A DNA stretch of 64,000 nucleotides, taken from Chryseobacterium sp. (lineage in GTDB: Bacteria; Bacteroidota; Bacteroidia; Flavobacteriales; Weeksellaceae). Location: assembly GCF_029240215.1 (NCBI RefSeq), contig NZ_JARBTK010000008.1, forward strand, positions 58,559 to 122,558. The letters are read 5' to 3'. Made by a program: the position numbers and the translations under genes. Below are positions 43,595-52,843 of the stretch, in pieces (positions within the stretch are counted from its first letter, which is position 1; every line of letters starts with the position of its first letter). The notes under the pieces are model-generated. The model had not been told where the DNA came from. It did not search any database and was given only the letters and a program-made list of their open reading frames with translations.

Positions 43595-44749
43595 ATGATG
43601 AAACGAGAGAAAATTTTATCCTTTTTTAATATTAAAATTTTTATTTATGTCATAATTGTCGCAACAGCCCTGTTTGCGCTGGTTTTTACTTATCTGCATA
43701 ATGCAAAATCAGACGGATATATCTTGGGTGACTGGCTCATCAATTATCAGGACGGAGGTTTCAAAAGAAGAGGGCTTTCCGGAAGTTTTTTCTTCTTTTT
43801 ACAGGATGTTTCAGGTATCAGACTGAATTTATTAGTCTATTTTTTTCAGGTCATTATTATTTCAGGTTTTTTTTATTTCTATTTCAAATTGATACAGTAT
43901 AAAGAGGCAACTTTTCTTTATCTCTCACTTTTATTATCTTCCATAGGTTTTGTAGGGATTTTCAATTGTGTAGATTATGTAGGTAAGAAAGAGTTTATAG
44001 TTTTTTTTCTGTTCGCTTATTTTGCATATCATTTAAATAAAAATTCCCTTTCAAAATCGAAAGAATATCTTGTTTGTACAGGGCTTTTTATTGCCATGTT
44101 CTTTCATGAGATTACTTTGTTTTTCATTCCTTATTTTCTGATTGCATTATATTTAAAAGCCGGAAAATTTGAATTAAAAACGTATTTAAAATACCTCATA
44201 GCTGTTTTTGTCCCTGCTGCTTTCATTACACTTTTAGGTAATAATATCAATGAAGGGCAATCTTTACAAATTCTTCAGAACAGGGGAGTGGTTTTGACTA
44301 AAGGTATTTTCTTTTGGGATATCAATGAAAGGCAATACATGATAGAACATTTTAAAGAATACAGATTGTATTTCATAAGTTTTACACTATCAGTCATTCA
44401 TCTAAGGTTTTATTTAAAATATCAAACTGACCGAAAGATGATATCTATTTTATTAATAAGTGCTTTTATCTTCTCTTTGCCATTGTTTTATCTGGCAATT
44501 GATTGGGGAAGATGGATGTATATTCACATGATATTCATTATAGTGCTTTTCGCAATGCATCTGAAGGATAGCGTTAATTCAACCAAATCAGAAATATTAA
44601 AAATAAATCGAAAATTCTACATTACATTATTTATCATTATTTTGTCCTTGATATATCGCGTTGAAATGTCAGGAAGAGGCTTTACTTTTGAAGGTTTTTT
44701 CTACAGAATCTTCATTGCACCCCTCGAATTATTGCATAAAATGATCTGA
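43595..44749 (+). CDS. Polytopic membrane protein, unknown
   Basis: The 384-residue protein has about nine helices (IYVIIVATALFALVFTY, YFFQVIIISGFFYFYF, VLFAMHLK) and the conserved-looking NYQDGGFKRRGLSGSF after the first helix. That Arg-rich loop recalls EpsG-like proteins, but I cannot assign a family. With the gene at 37544 it flanks the T9SS cargo. Start may be 43595 or 43598. Confidence 0.65.
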   Translation: MMKREKILSFFNIKIFIYVIIVATALFALVFTYLHNAKSDGYILGDWLINYQDGGFKRRGLSGSFFFFLQDVSGIRLNLLVYFFQVIIISGFFYFYFKLIQYKEATFLYLSLLLSSIGFVGIFNCVDYVGKKEFIVFFLFAYFAYHLNKNSLSKSKEYLVCTGLFIAMFFHEITLFFIPYFLIALYLKAGKFELKTYLKYLIAVFVPAAFITLLGNNINEGQSLQILQNRGVVLTKGIFFWDINERQYMIEHFKEYRLYFISFTLSVIHLRFYLKYQTDRKMISILLISAFIFSLPLFYLAIDWGRWMYIHMIFIIVLFAMHLKDSVNSTKSEILKINRKFYITLFIIILSLIYRVEMSGRGFTFEGFFYRIFIAPLELLHKMI

Positions 44750-44776
44750 TGAAAAATCTATATAATAAAAAAGCTT

Positions 44777-44784
44777 TACTTTTG
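44777..44784 (+). promoter_or_regulatory. -7 box of topA
   Basis: TACTTTTG followed by CA matches TAnnTTTG, 14 bases before the topA ATG, leaving a very short leader. Confidence 0.6.
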
Positions 44785-44798
44785 CAAAAATTTAGAGA

Positions 44799-47369
44799 AT
44801 GTCGAAAAATTTAGTAATCGTCGAGTCTCCGGCAAAAGCAAAAACTATTCAGAAATATTTAGGGAAGGATTTCGAAGTCAAATCAAGCTTCGGACACATC
44901 CGTGATCTTCCGAAAAAAGGAATGGGAATTGACCTTGCCACCTTCAGTCCGGATTACGAAGTTTCTGCCGACAAGAAGAAACTGGTAACAGAATTAAAAT
45001 CTGCAGTAAAAAAAGCCGAAATGGTTTGGTTGGCTTCCGATGAAGACCGCGAAGGTGAAGCTATCGCTTGGCATTTGGCAGATGAATTAAAGCTGAAACC
45101 CGAAAACAGAAAAAGAATTGTTTTCCACGAGATTACCAAAAATGCTATTTTAAAGGCAATTGAAAATCCACGAGATATTGATCAGAACTTAGTCAACGCT
45201 CAACAGGCGAGAAGAGTTTTAGACAGAATCGTAGGTTTTGAAATGTCTCCTGTACTATGGAAGAAAGTAAAGCCAGGATTGTCTGCAGGAAGAGTGCAGT
45301 CGGTTGCAGTACGATTGGTTGTTGAAAGAGAAAAAGAAATACGACAGTTTACCCCAAAAGCAAGTTTTAAGCTTGACGGAATTTTCTTAAATAAATCTGA
45401 GCAGGAAATTGCTGCAAAACTTAAAAAAGATTTCGAAAAGGAAGAAGACGCAGAAAAATTCTTGGAATTAGCAAGAACGACAGAATTTAAAGTTCTGAAT
45501 GTTGAGACCAAACCGGGAACACGTTCTGCTTCTGCACCTTTTACCACCTCTACACTTCAACAGGAAGCTTCATCAAGATTGGGCTACAACGTAACTAATA
45601 CGATGCGTCTGGCTCAGAGATTATACGAAGAAGGTTTTATTACTTATATGAGAACTGACTCCGTAAATCTATCCCAGGAAGCCATTGACGGGGCTAAAAA
45701 TCAAATTATATCAGAATATGGAGCGGAATATTCTGCACCAAGAAAATATACTACCAAATCATCTTCTGCACAGGAAGCTCACGAGGCGATACGTCCGACA
45801 GATTTTTCCGTAAAATCAATTGGTGATGTTCAGCTAAGTAAATTATATCAGTTGATTTACAGAAGAACGCTGGCTTCTCAGATGGCAAATGCTAAAATTG
45901 AGAAAACGGTTATTGAAATTGGGAATGCAACACTTCCGCAGCATTTTGAAGCGCAGGGTGAGGTCATCATCTTTGATGGTTTCCTAAAAGCATACGGAAT
46001 TGTAAAAACCGAGGATGAAGACGAAGAAAGCAACGAAAAATTATTGCCGAAAGTTACAGTAGGTGAAGTTTTAGACTATAAAAAAATCACTGCTACAGAA
46101 AAATTCACAAGACCAAGCGCAAGATATACAGAAGCAGGTTTGGTAAGAAAGCTGGAAGAATTGGGTATTGGTCGTCCGTCAACGTATGCTCCGACTATTC
46201 AGACCATTCAGAATCGTGAATATGTAGACAAAAGAGAGCTCGAACCGCAGATTCGTGAAGTGGTGAAAATCTCTTTAGCAAAAGATAAAATCAAAAAAGA
46301 AGTTCTTGAAGATAAATTTGGGGGTGACAAAAATAAATTTGTTCCTACCGATATTGGTGAAGTGGTGAATGATTTCTTAACCAATAATTTCTCGGAAATT
46401 CTGGATTACGGTTTTACGGCAAGAGTCGAAGAAAGTTTTGACGAAATTGCCAATGGAGATCAAAAGTGGAAAGAAATGATGACCGATTTCTACTCAAAAT
46501 TTCATCCAAGAATTGAAGATGTAGAAGAAAATGCAGACCGTGCCAACGGAGAACGTCTTTTAGGCGTAGATCCGAAAACCGGAAAAAATGTTTACGCAAG
46601 AATCGGAAGATTTGGCGCAATGATTCAGATTGGTGAACAGGACGACGAAGAAAAGCCAATTTTTGCATCGTTAATGGCGGGGCAGAACATTGCAACAATA
46701 GGTTTAGATGATGCTTTAGAATTGTTTAAACTACCATTTGAATTAAATGATTTTGAAGGTCAAAGTGTGACTATCGGAGTCGGAAGATTCGGACCTTATG
46801 TGAAATGGGGTGAAACATATATCAGCATTCCGAAAGGTGAAGATCCACTTTCTGTAGATCAAAAACGTGCAGAGGAAATCATTGCTGAAAAGAAGTTGGC
46901 AGATGCACCCATCGCAACTTTTAAAGGCGAACCTATTACCAAAGGAACCGGTAGATTCGGACCTTTCATCAAATATCAGAGCATCTTTATCAATGTTCCT
47001 AAGAGATATGATTTTGATAATCTTTCTCAAAGCGACATTAATGAATTGGTTGAAGCTAAATTAGAAAAAGAAGCCAACCGATACATCCAACAATGGGAGA
47101 AAGAGAAAATCTCCCTTGAAAACGGAAGATGGGGACCATTCATCAAATTTGGAAAAGCAATGTTCAAAATTCCAAAGAAAAAAGATGACACCAAGTATGA
47201 AGCCGACGACTTGAAAGAAGTTTCTCTTGATGAGGTTAAAAAATGGATTACCGCGCAGGATCCTAAGGCTTTCGCTGAGAAGAAAAAACCTGCAGCAAAA
47301 AAGCCGGCCGCAAAGAAAACGACAACATCTAAGAAAGCTCCGGCTAAGAAGCCAGCTGCTAAGAAATAA
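44799..47369 (+). CDS. topA: DNA topoisomerase I
   Basis: The 856-residue type IA topoisomerase relaxes negative supercoils. It has the Toprim start LVIVESPAKAKTIQKYLG, SDEDREGEAIAWHL, and the catalytic Tyr283 in TYMRTDSVNLS. After the core, four repeats (IGRFGAMIQIGE, VGRFGPYVKWGE, TGRFGPFIKYQ, NGRWGPFIKFGK) replace the Cys4 zinc fingers of E. coli TopA; the protein appears to have no Cys at all. The last ~35 residues are a Lys/Ala/Pro histone-like tail (AAKKPAAKKTTTSKKAPAK) that may bind DNA. It is of usual length for Bacteroidota. Confidence 0.96.
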   Translation: MSKNLVIVESPAKAKTIQKYLGKDFEVKSSFGHIRDLPKKGMGIDLATFSPDYEVSADKKKLVTELKSAVKKAEMVWLASDEDREGEAIAWHLADELKLKPENRKRIVFHEITKNAILKAIENPRDIDQNLVNAQQARRVLDRIVGFEMSPVLWKKVKPGLSAGRVQSVAVRLVVEREKEIRQFTPKASFKLDGIFLNKSEQEIAAKLKKDFEKEEDAEKFLELARTTEFKVLNVETKPGTRSASAPFTTSTLQQEASSRLGYNVTNTMRLAQRLYEEGFITYMRTDSVNLSQEAIDGAKNQIISEYGAEYSAPRKYTTKSSSAQEAHEAIRPTDFSVKSIGDVQLSKLYQLIYRRTLASQMANAKIEKTVIEIGNATLPQHFEAQGEVIIFDGFLKAYGIVKTEDEDEESNEKLLPKVTVGEVLDYKKITATEKFTRPSARYTEAGLVRKLEELGIGRPSTYAPTIQTIQNREYVDKRELEPQIREVVKISLAKDKIKKEVLEDKFGGDKNKFVPTDIGEVVNDFLTNNFSEILDYGFTARVEESFDEIANGDQKWKEMMTDFYSKFHPRIEDVEENADRANGERLLGVDPKTGKNVYARIGRFGAMIQIGEQDDEEKPIFASLMAGQNIATIGLDDALELFKLPFELNDFEGQSVTIGVGRFGPYVKWGETYISIPKGEDPLSVDQKRAEEIIAEKKLADAPIATFKGEPITKGTGRFGPFIKYQSIFINVPKRYDFDNLSQSDINELVEAKLEKEANRYIQQWEKEKISLENGRWGPFIKFGKAMFKIPKKKDDTKYEADDLKEVSLDEVKKWITAQDPKAFAEKKKPAAKKPAAKKTTTSKKAPAKKPAAKK

Positions 47370-47388
47370 TAGTTTTAAGCTTAAATAT

Positions 47389-47419
47389 AAACCCCTTTTG
47401 ATGATTTCAAAAGGGGTTT
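47389..47419. terminator. Hairpin after topA
   Basis: AAACCCCTTTTGA and TCAAAAGGGGTTT form a 13-bp perfect stem with a short loop. There is only a weak T run, so termination may be partial. Confidence 0.65.
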
Positions 47420-47716
47420 GTTACGTCTATGATTTTAATCACCGGTAACTAAATCGGGCTATTAATTCTTTTACCCGATCCATTATGAAATCACTTTTTT
47501 TATTAAAAAAATTAAAATCATTTTTCTTGTGGATTATGCAGGTTTGTTTTTTATAAAATCTGCATAATCTTCCAAATTTGCGAGATTAAAAAAACTATAA
47601 AATATCCCAAGAAAATTCTGAGATTAAATATTTGTCTCAAATTCTTTAAAATCTCACCCGAAAGCGCAGGATGCTCAACATTAACATTAGTATTAAATTA
47701 GCTTTAAATCAATATT
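47420..47716. other. AT-rich gap between topA and the GH43-like gene
   Basis: No convincing gene, RNA or clear promoter was seen. It contains runs of A/T and repeats of AAATCTTCC / AAAATCT words and may hold the promoter of the downstream gene. Confidence 0.5.
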
Positions 47717-48811
47717 ATGAGTGCATCCAAGAATTTTACCCGCAAAGAATTTCTGCAAATTTCAGCTTTGGGAATCGCAACGGTATTCGTTGGTTCATCA
47801 TTTACCCATGCATTTGATTTTTCAGATAAACCTTATTTCAATTTAAAACCCATCGGAAGATCACTGGAATTGGATGGGTATTACATTTGGTGCAGTTCGC
47901 CGATCTGGGGTGAGGATGGAAAAGTACATCTCTTTTATTCAAGATGGAAAAAAGAAAAAGGAATGGGAGGCTGGCTCAACGGTTCGGAAATCTGCCGTGC
48001 AGAAGCAAATTCTCCTTTTGACGAATTTCAGCACAAACAAGTTATTCTCACTCCGAGAGGGGGTGAATTTTGGGATGCAACAACCTGTCACAATCCTTTG
48101 ATCAAGAAAGTGGAAGATCAGTATTATCTGTTCTTCATGGGAAATTCTAACGGAAAGACGAATACCAAAAGAATCGGACTGGCTACTTCTAAAAGCCTTG
48201 ACGGAGATTGGGCAAGACCCGAAAAACCACTGCTTCTTCCGGGAGAAAAAGGCGATTGGGACGACCATTGTACCACAAATCCCGCTTTTGTAAAAGGAAA
48301 CGATGGTAAATACTGGCTTTTTTATAAATCCTGGAATACCGAAGAGTATGAAACCCAGAAAGGAGCTGTCCGAGGAAACCGAAAATATGGCTTGGCAAAA
48401 GCAGATTCACCAATGGGACCTTATAAAAAGGTTTCTGAAAATCCGGTGATTGATTTTTCTTCTTTGCCCAACAATGCTCAGCTTGAAGATGCTTTCGTCT
48501 GGAAGCAAAACGGAAAATTCCATATGGTTGCTCGTGACATGGGATTTTATAATCACGAATACGGTCTGCATTTAACAACAAAAGACGGGTTGCATTGGAC
48601 AAAACCTGAAATCGCTTATCTTGAAATGAAACATTACATTCAGGAACCTGAACCGCCAAAACATTTAAAAAGATTCGGAAGACTGGAACGCCCGATGATC
48701 CTGATGAGCAAAGACGGAAAAAGACCACAGTTCTTATTTGGAGCAACGCAGGGCGGAGCGTTTGAAACGTCTACGGCTTTTGTGTTTGAGATTTTAAAAG
48801 GTAAAGTTTAA
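47717..48811 (+). CDS. GH43/GH117-like five-bladed propeller hydrolase, secreted
   Basis: The 364-residue protein has an N-terminal signal (TRKEFLQISALGIATVFVG), perhaps Tat-like. The body shows five repeats of the propeller type: YIWCSSPIWGEDGKVHLFYS, WDATTCHNPLIKK, DDHCTTNPAFVKGNDGKYWL, QLEDAFVWKQNGKFH, LERPMILMSKDG. These place acidic residues at blade turns as in GH43/GH117 enzymes. It would act on an extracellular glycan; substrate is unknown. It is monocistronic by spacing. Confidence 0.8.
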   Translation: MSASKNFTRKEFLQISALGIATVFVGSSFTHAFDFSDKPYFNLKPIGRSLELDGYYIWCSSPIWGEDGKVHLFYSRWKKEKGMGGWLNGSEICRAEANSPFDEFQHKQVILTPRGGEFWDATTCHNPLIKKVEDQYYLFFMGNSNGKTNTKRIGLATSKSLDGDWARPEKPLLLPGEKGDWDDHCTTNPAFVKGNDGKYWLFYKSWNTEEYETQKGAVRGNRKYGLAKADSPMGPYKKVSENPVIDFSSLPNNAQLEDAFVWKQNGKFHMVARDMGFYNHEYGLHLTTKDGLHWTKPEIAYLEMKHYIQEPEPPKHLKRFGRLERPMILMSKDGKRPQFLFGATQGGAFETSTAFVFEILKGKV

Positions 48812-48845
48812 TTGTTAGAAATAATAGGATATTTTAAAATTAAAT

Positions 48846-48853
48846 TAACTTTG
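48846..48853 (+). promoter_or_regulatory. -7 box of the small membrane protein gene
   Basis: TAACTTTG matches TAnnTTTG, 11 bases before the ATG at 48865. Confidence 0.5.
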
Positions 48854-48864
48854 AAAGAAATCCT

Positions 48865-49332
48865 ATGAAAAAAAGCAATGAGAATCTTGATGAAGAAACA
48901 GAAAGATTATTAAAAGAGGTTGAACAATCACAGAAGGAATTAAATAATATTCTTGACGACTGCGATAAACAAATAATATCACTTGAGAAAAAAGCATATG
49001 ATGGAGTAAGAGATGTTTTTAAATATTTTGATCGGATTAATGATAAACTGTTTAATTTCAATAACATTCTGATAGCTGGCTTCTTTGCATTAGGTAAGCT
49101 TAAAGATGATGTTCCTATGTGGATGATTATTTTTCCGATTATCAATCTTTGTATCTTTATTTTTATTGAATATATGATAATGGAAAAAAGCAGAATGGAA
49201 GCATATTTATTAGAAAATTTTAATGAAGATAGATATAGAAAAAATATTAGTAAAACTAATTTATACTCACTAGTTACAATTATTTCTACTCTACTTGTTA
49301 CAATATTTTTCTTGTTTAACCTTCTGAAATAA
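48865..49332 (+). CDS. Small membrane protein with N-terminal coiled coil
   Basis: The 155-residue protein has a charged N-terminal ~45 residues with heptads (ERLLKEVEQSQKELNNILDD), then a membrane helix (MWMIIFPIINLCIFIFIEYM) and a second at the C-terminus (LVTIISTLLVTIFFLFNLL). No family was recognised. It has its own promoter box. Confidence 0.65.
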   Translation: MKKSNENLDEETERLLKEVEQSQKELNNILDDCDKQIISLEKKAYDGVRDVFKYFDRINDKLFNFNNILIAGFFALGKLKDDVPMWMIIFPIINLCIFIFIEYMIMEKSRMEAYLLENFNEDRYRKNISKTNLYSLVTIISTLLVTIFFLFNLLK

Positions 49333-49369
49333 TATACTATAATATTTTGATTCCAATAAATATCTTAGA

Positions 49370-49402
49370 AACCTTGTCAAAGTTTTAAACTTTGACAAGG
49401 TT
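49370..49402. repeat. 33-base perfect palindrome
   Basis: AACCTTGTCAAAGTTT and AAACTTTGACAAGGTT are inverted copies around a central T/A. It lies between two genes on the same strand. The word AACCTTGTCAAAGTTTTAAA occurs widely in related genomes, as I recall; here it could act as a terminator hairpin or be a mobile repeat. Confidence 0.7.
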
Positions 49403-49469
49403 GACAGCAGAAAATTACTTTCAATTCTAAAATCTGATTTCTAAACTCTGCTTAATCATTTAATTTTAA

Positions 49470-49477
49470 TATTTTTG
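49470..49477 (+). promoter_or_regulatory. -7 box of the ureohydrolase-like gene
   Basis: TATTTTTG followed by GA matches TAnnTTTG, 25 bases before the ATG at 49503. Confidence 0.55.
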
Positions 49478-49502
49478 GACATTATTAAGCATATTTGAGA
49501 AC

Positions 49503-50573
49503 ATGGATTTTGAAGATTTTATCATTTCCCCAAGAAATTTCAGGACAGAAAACTGGCAGATCGGCAATCAGATTACCAAAGAAATAAAAGAAGACAGCAT
49601 TGTTTTGCTTTTCGTTTCAGATTACAGAGGCGCAAACGGCGATGCGGAAGTACAGGATTTTACAGCAATAAGAAGAGAATTTTACAAACTCTCAAAACTT
49701 GATTTTGAAATTCCGGTGGTTGATCTGGGAGATTTGGTTTCAGGAAAATCGGTGGAAGATTCTCATTATATTTTGCAGGAAGTCCTTTCAGCCTGTCATT
49801 ATAAAAGAGCTATTCCGGTGATCATTGGTGGTTCTAATGATTTTGCTTTTTCTTTGTTTTCGGGATTAAATTTTCATCAGAAGAATATCAATTATACACA
49901 AATCAGTAATGTTATTTCACTCAAACAGGGGGAAGGAATTGATGAGCATACTTTTTTAAGCAAAATTTTAGGCTCAAAAAATTTCTCTATCAAAAATTAT
50001 CATCACTTAGGTTATCAAAAGCATTTGAACGAATCTGATTCTGTGAAACTGATCAAGGAAGTTGAATTTGATATCGTCCGTTTGGCTGAGATGATGAATT
50101 CTACTGAACGTACCGAACCTTTTTTCAGAAAAGCCGATCTGGTAACTGTGAATTGTGATGCTATTGAAAGTTTCAGCGATGCATTCTCAATGAATCCACA
50201 AGTAAACGGTTTGAACCGAAGAGAAATTTGTGCCTATATGAAAGAGATCGGTTTGAGTGAAAATCTGAAATCTGTAGGAATTTTTAATTATAATATTTAC
50301 TCTGAAAATCAGCTCAATCATCAGCTTTTGGCACAAATGATCTGGTATCTGATTGAAGGAATCAACATTCAGCATTCGCATCCGAAAGAAAGGCAATATG
50401 AAATGTTTTATGTTTTGATTGAAGATAGACAGTATGCCTTTAAACGGGATACATTCAGCAATCTTTGGTATTTCGGAGATGATGAAAATATAGAAAACTG
50501 TATTCCGTGCTCAAGAAAAGATTTTGATGAAGCTAAGAAAGGCTGGCTGAGTTCGAGATTTACCAAAAGCTAA
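49503..50573 (+). CDS. Arginase/formiminoglutamase-fold protein with lost metal ligands
   Basis: The 356-residue protein has the ureohydrolase layout: LLFVSDYRGANGDAEVQ, PVIIGGSNDFAFSLFS, DLVTVNCDAIES and MNPQVNGLNRREIC. The manganese ligands are missing: GGxH reads GGSN, the DAHxD motif reads ISNVIS, and SxDxDxxD reads TVNCDAIES. It is therefore probably not a working arginase or formiminoglutamase and may have a binding or regulatory role. It is translated with the GT2 gene (TAAATG), which suggests a link to surface polysaccharide. It is commonly annotated formimidoylglutamase in relatives, as I recall. Confidence 0.82.
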   Translation: MDFEDFIISPRNFRTENWQIGNQITKEIKEDSIVLLFVSDYRGANGDAEVQDFTAIRREFYKLSKLDFEIPVVDLGDLVSGKSVEDSHYILQEVLSACHYKRAIPVIIGGSNDFAFSLFSGLNFHQKNINYTQISNVISLKQGEGIDEHTFLSKILGSKNFSIKNYHHLGYQKHLNESDSVKLIKEVEFDIVRLAEMMNSTERTEPFFRKADLVTVNCDAIESFSDAFSMNPQVNGLNRREICAYMKEIGLSENLKSVGIFNYNIYSENQLNHQLLAQMIWYLIEGINIQHSHPKERQYEMFYVLIEDRQYAFKRDTFSNLWYFGDDENIENCIPCSRKDFDEAKKGWLSSRFTKS

Positions 50574-51578
50574 ATGATGAAAAACGTTCCCTCAAAAATT
50601 TCCATCATCGTTCCGGTTTATAATGTCGAAAATTATCTGGCAAAATGTCTTGATTCTTTGGTGAATCAAACTTATCAGAATATTGAAATTTTAGTAGTCA
50701 ATGACGGGAGCAAAGATGATTCTGAAAACATCATTCAGGATTTTGCGAATAGATTTCCTGGCAAGATCAAAGCTTTTTTTAAAGAAAACGGCGGATTAAG
50801 CGATGCAAGAAATTTTGGAATTGATCATGCAACCGGAGATTATTTAGGTTTTGTAGATAGTGATGATTATGTTTCTCAAACAATGTTTGAAGAAATGATT
50901 GACCTTGCAGAAAAACATCATGCCGAAATGGTGATCTGCAACATACAGAAAGTGGATGAGAACGGTAATGTAACTCAAAAGCTGACGCAAATTCCCAATA
51001 TGCCGGAGAAAATTGACCTTAATGAGAATTTTTCCGTATTTTCTGATTTAAGTTATTTTGCGTGTAATAAATTGTTTAAAAAAGAAATTTTTGCTGGAAA
51101 AAGATTTAAAAAAGGAGTGCATTTTGAAGATATTCAGCTGATTCCGCAGCTTTTACTGGAATGTAAAACCCTGGCGCAGACCCAGAATTATCATTATCAA
51201 TATTTGGAACGTACAGATTCAATTTCAAAAAGTCATACAGAAAAAGGTCTGGATATTTTGAAAGCAGTGGAAGATGTTGAACTTTATTTTAAAACTTCAC
51301 AGTATTCGATAAAGTTGAAAGAATTGAAAAATTTCCAGATTTTAGAGGGAGTTTATACGTTTTTGGCTTATCTGGCGTTCGTTAAAGATGAATCTGTTTT
51401 TTATAAAATGTCACACAGTCTGAAGGTTTTTATGAAGGAACGGAATATTAATTTTAAAGATATATTGATTTACAGTCGTTTTGATAAGAATTATCTTTTA
51501 TCTTTGCCCCTGAAAAAAAAAGTCTTTTATTTGCTGTTCTTTACCGGGCAAAAAAAACTGATAAGAAAATTAATATAA
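50574..51578 (+). CDS. GT2 family glycosyltransferase
   Basis: The 334-residue GT-A protein has KISIIVPVYNVENYLAKCLD, VVNDGSKDDS, GGLSDARNFGIDHATGDYLGF and VDSDDYVSQ (DXD-like metal site). It transfers a sugar to a growing polysaccharide or lipid-linked sugar. It starts at the stop of the previous gene. Nearby WecA-, Wza- and Wzc-like genes place it in surface glycan assembly. Confidence 0.92.
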   Translation: MMKNVPSKISIIVPVYNVENYLAKCLDSLVNQTYQNIEILVVNDGSKDDSENIIQDFANRFPGKIKAFFKENGGLSDARNFGIDHATGDYLGFVDSDDYVSQTMFEEMIDLAEKHHAEMVICNIQKVDENGNVTQKLTQIPNMPEKIDLNENFSVFSDLSYFACNKLFKKEIFAGKRFKKGVHFEDIQLIPQLLLECKTLAQTQNYHYQYLERTDSISKSHTEKGLDILKAVEDVELYFKTSQYSIKLKELKNFQILEGVYTFLAYLAFVKDESVFYKMSHSLKVFMKERNINFKDILIYSRFDKNYLLSLPLKKKVFYLLFFTGQKKLIRKLI

Positions 51579-51683
51579 ACACAAATGGAAAGCAATTTGT
51601 CAGCTCACATTTAACTGATTGACAATGATTTCATTAAGACTTTAAAGGCAATAAAGCCCGAAAAGTACTTAAATAGAAAAAAA

Positions 51684-52814
51684 ATGAAGAATTTTGAATT
51701 GTTCTTGGATCACTCTGGAATTTCTATTTTTTACGTAAAAATAGGTCTGGGTTTTCTGTTCTCCTTTTTTATTACCTTTTTTTCGATCCCAACGATTACT
51801 AAGATTTCCAGAAGAAAAAATCTGATGGATGAGCCTGGAGTGAGGAGCTCGCACATACGGAAAATTCCTAATCTTGGTGGTATTGCTATTTTTTATTCCA
51901 TCGGAATCTGTGCATCAGTTTTTGCATACGAGCTTTTTGATTTATATAAATTTCTTTTTGCATCGTTAGTTATTCTGCTTTATGTTGGGGTAATGGATGA
52001 TATTGTGGTAATGCGTGCTTATAAAAAATTGGTGGCCCAGATTATAGTGTCAGCTTTTATTGTTATTGGTTCGGATGTCAGGATCAGAAATCTGTTTGGC
52101 ATCTGCGGAGTTTATCAGATCAATTATCTTGTAAGCGTGATTTTCACCATCATAACATTTATTATTCTCATCAATGCTTTTAATCTTATTGACGGAATTG
52201 ACGGTTTGGCTGGTGGATATTCTTTGATCTGCAGTGCACTATTTGGAATCAGCTACTATCGTTTAGGCCCGTATAATTTTCCTCTTGTTATTCTATCGGT
52301 AATTATAATTGGATCTGTACTTGGATTTCTCTATTATAATCTCACCAACTACAGAGCCGCAAAAATTTTTATGGGAGATACAGGTTCTATGCTTTTAGGC
52401 TTCTTGTTAGCCTTTACCTGTATTTGTTTTATAGATATTTTTATAGACAGAAAGTTGCCATACGTTCCTAGATACCATTTGCAATCTGCTCCGGTGATTG
52501 CTGTTGCTATCTTGATTCTGCCTATTGTGGATACATTAAATGTGATTATTATAAGATTGTACAACAAGAAATCTCCTTTTTTGGCAGATAAAAATCATAT
52601 TCACCATAAATTATTAAGACTTGATCTTACTCATAGAAGAGCAAGTTTCTATATTATATCTTATTATCTTTTTATTGTTACTATAGCTTATCTTTTTAGG
52701 CATACTGATGTAAATCTACTTTTGGTGATGATTTTATTGCTTGGTTTTCTCGGAGCATATCTTCCCGATTTTATATTTATGTTTAGAAATAATAAATTAA
52801 AATATAATAATTAA
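51684..52814 (+). CDS. WecA/MraY-type polyprenyl-phosphate sugar-1-phosphate transferase
   Basis: The 376-residue polytopic protein has about 10-11 helices with the catalytic NLIDGIDGLAGG and FMGDTGSMLLGF motifs, the DDxxD-like MDDIVVMRAYKKL stretch and HIHHKLLRL near the C-terminus. It starts polysaccharide or O-antigen synthesis by placing a HexNAc-1-phosphate on undecaprenyl phosphate. Full length. Confidence 0.93.
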   Translation: MKNFELFLDHSGISIFYVKIGLGFLFSFFITFFSIPTITKISRRKNLMDEPGVRSSHIRKIPNLGGIAIFYSIGICASVFAYELFDLYKFLFASLVILLYVGVMDDIVVMRAYKKLVAQIIVSAFIVIGSDVRIRNLFGICGVYQINYLVSVIFTIITFIILINAFNLIDGIDGLAGGYSLICSALFGISYYRLGPYNFPLVILSVIIIGSVLGFLYYNLTNYRAAKIFMGDTGSMLLGFLLAFTCICFIDIFIDRKLPYVPRYHLQSAPVIAVAILILPIVDTLNVIIIRLYNKKSPFLADKNHIHHKLLRLDLTHRRASFYIISYYLFIVTIAYLFRHTDVNLLLVMILLLGFLGAYLPDFIFMFRNNKLKYNN

Positions 52815-52819
52815 ATTTC

Positions 52820-52827
52820 TATTTTTG
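52820..52827 (+). promoter_or_regulatory. -7 box of the wza-like gene
   Basis: TATTTTTG followed by CA matches TAnnTTTG, 16 bases before the ATG at 52844. Confidence 0.6.
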
Positions 52828-52843
52828 CAAACTACATTAATTT

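Noticed and set aside
37544..44749. Duplication of the two polytopic proteins flanking the T9SS cargo
   Set aside because: Both are hydrophobic and AT-rich, but I could not find shared ordered motifs that would show recent common origin.
48189..48746. 185-codon minus-strand frame inside the GH43-like gene
   Set aside because: It mirrors a conserved propeller gene and has no recognisable domain or promoter.
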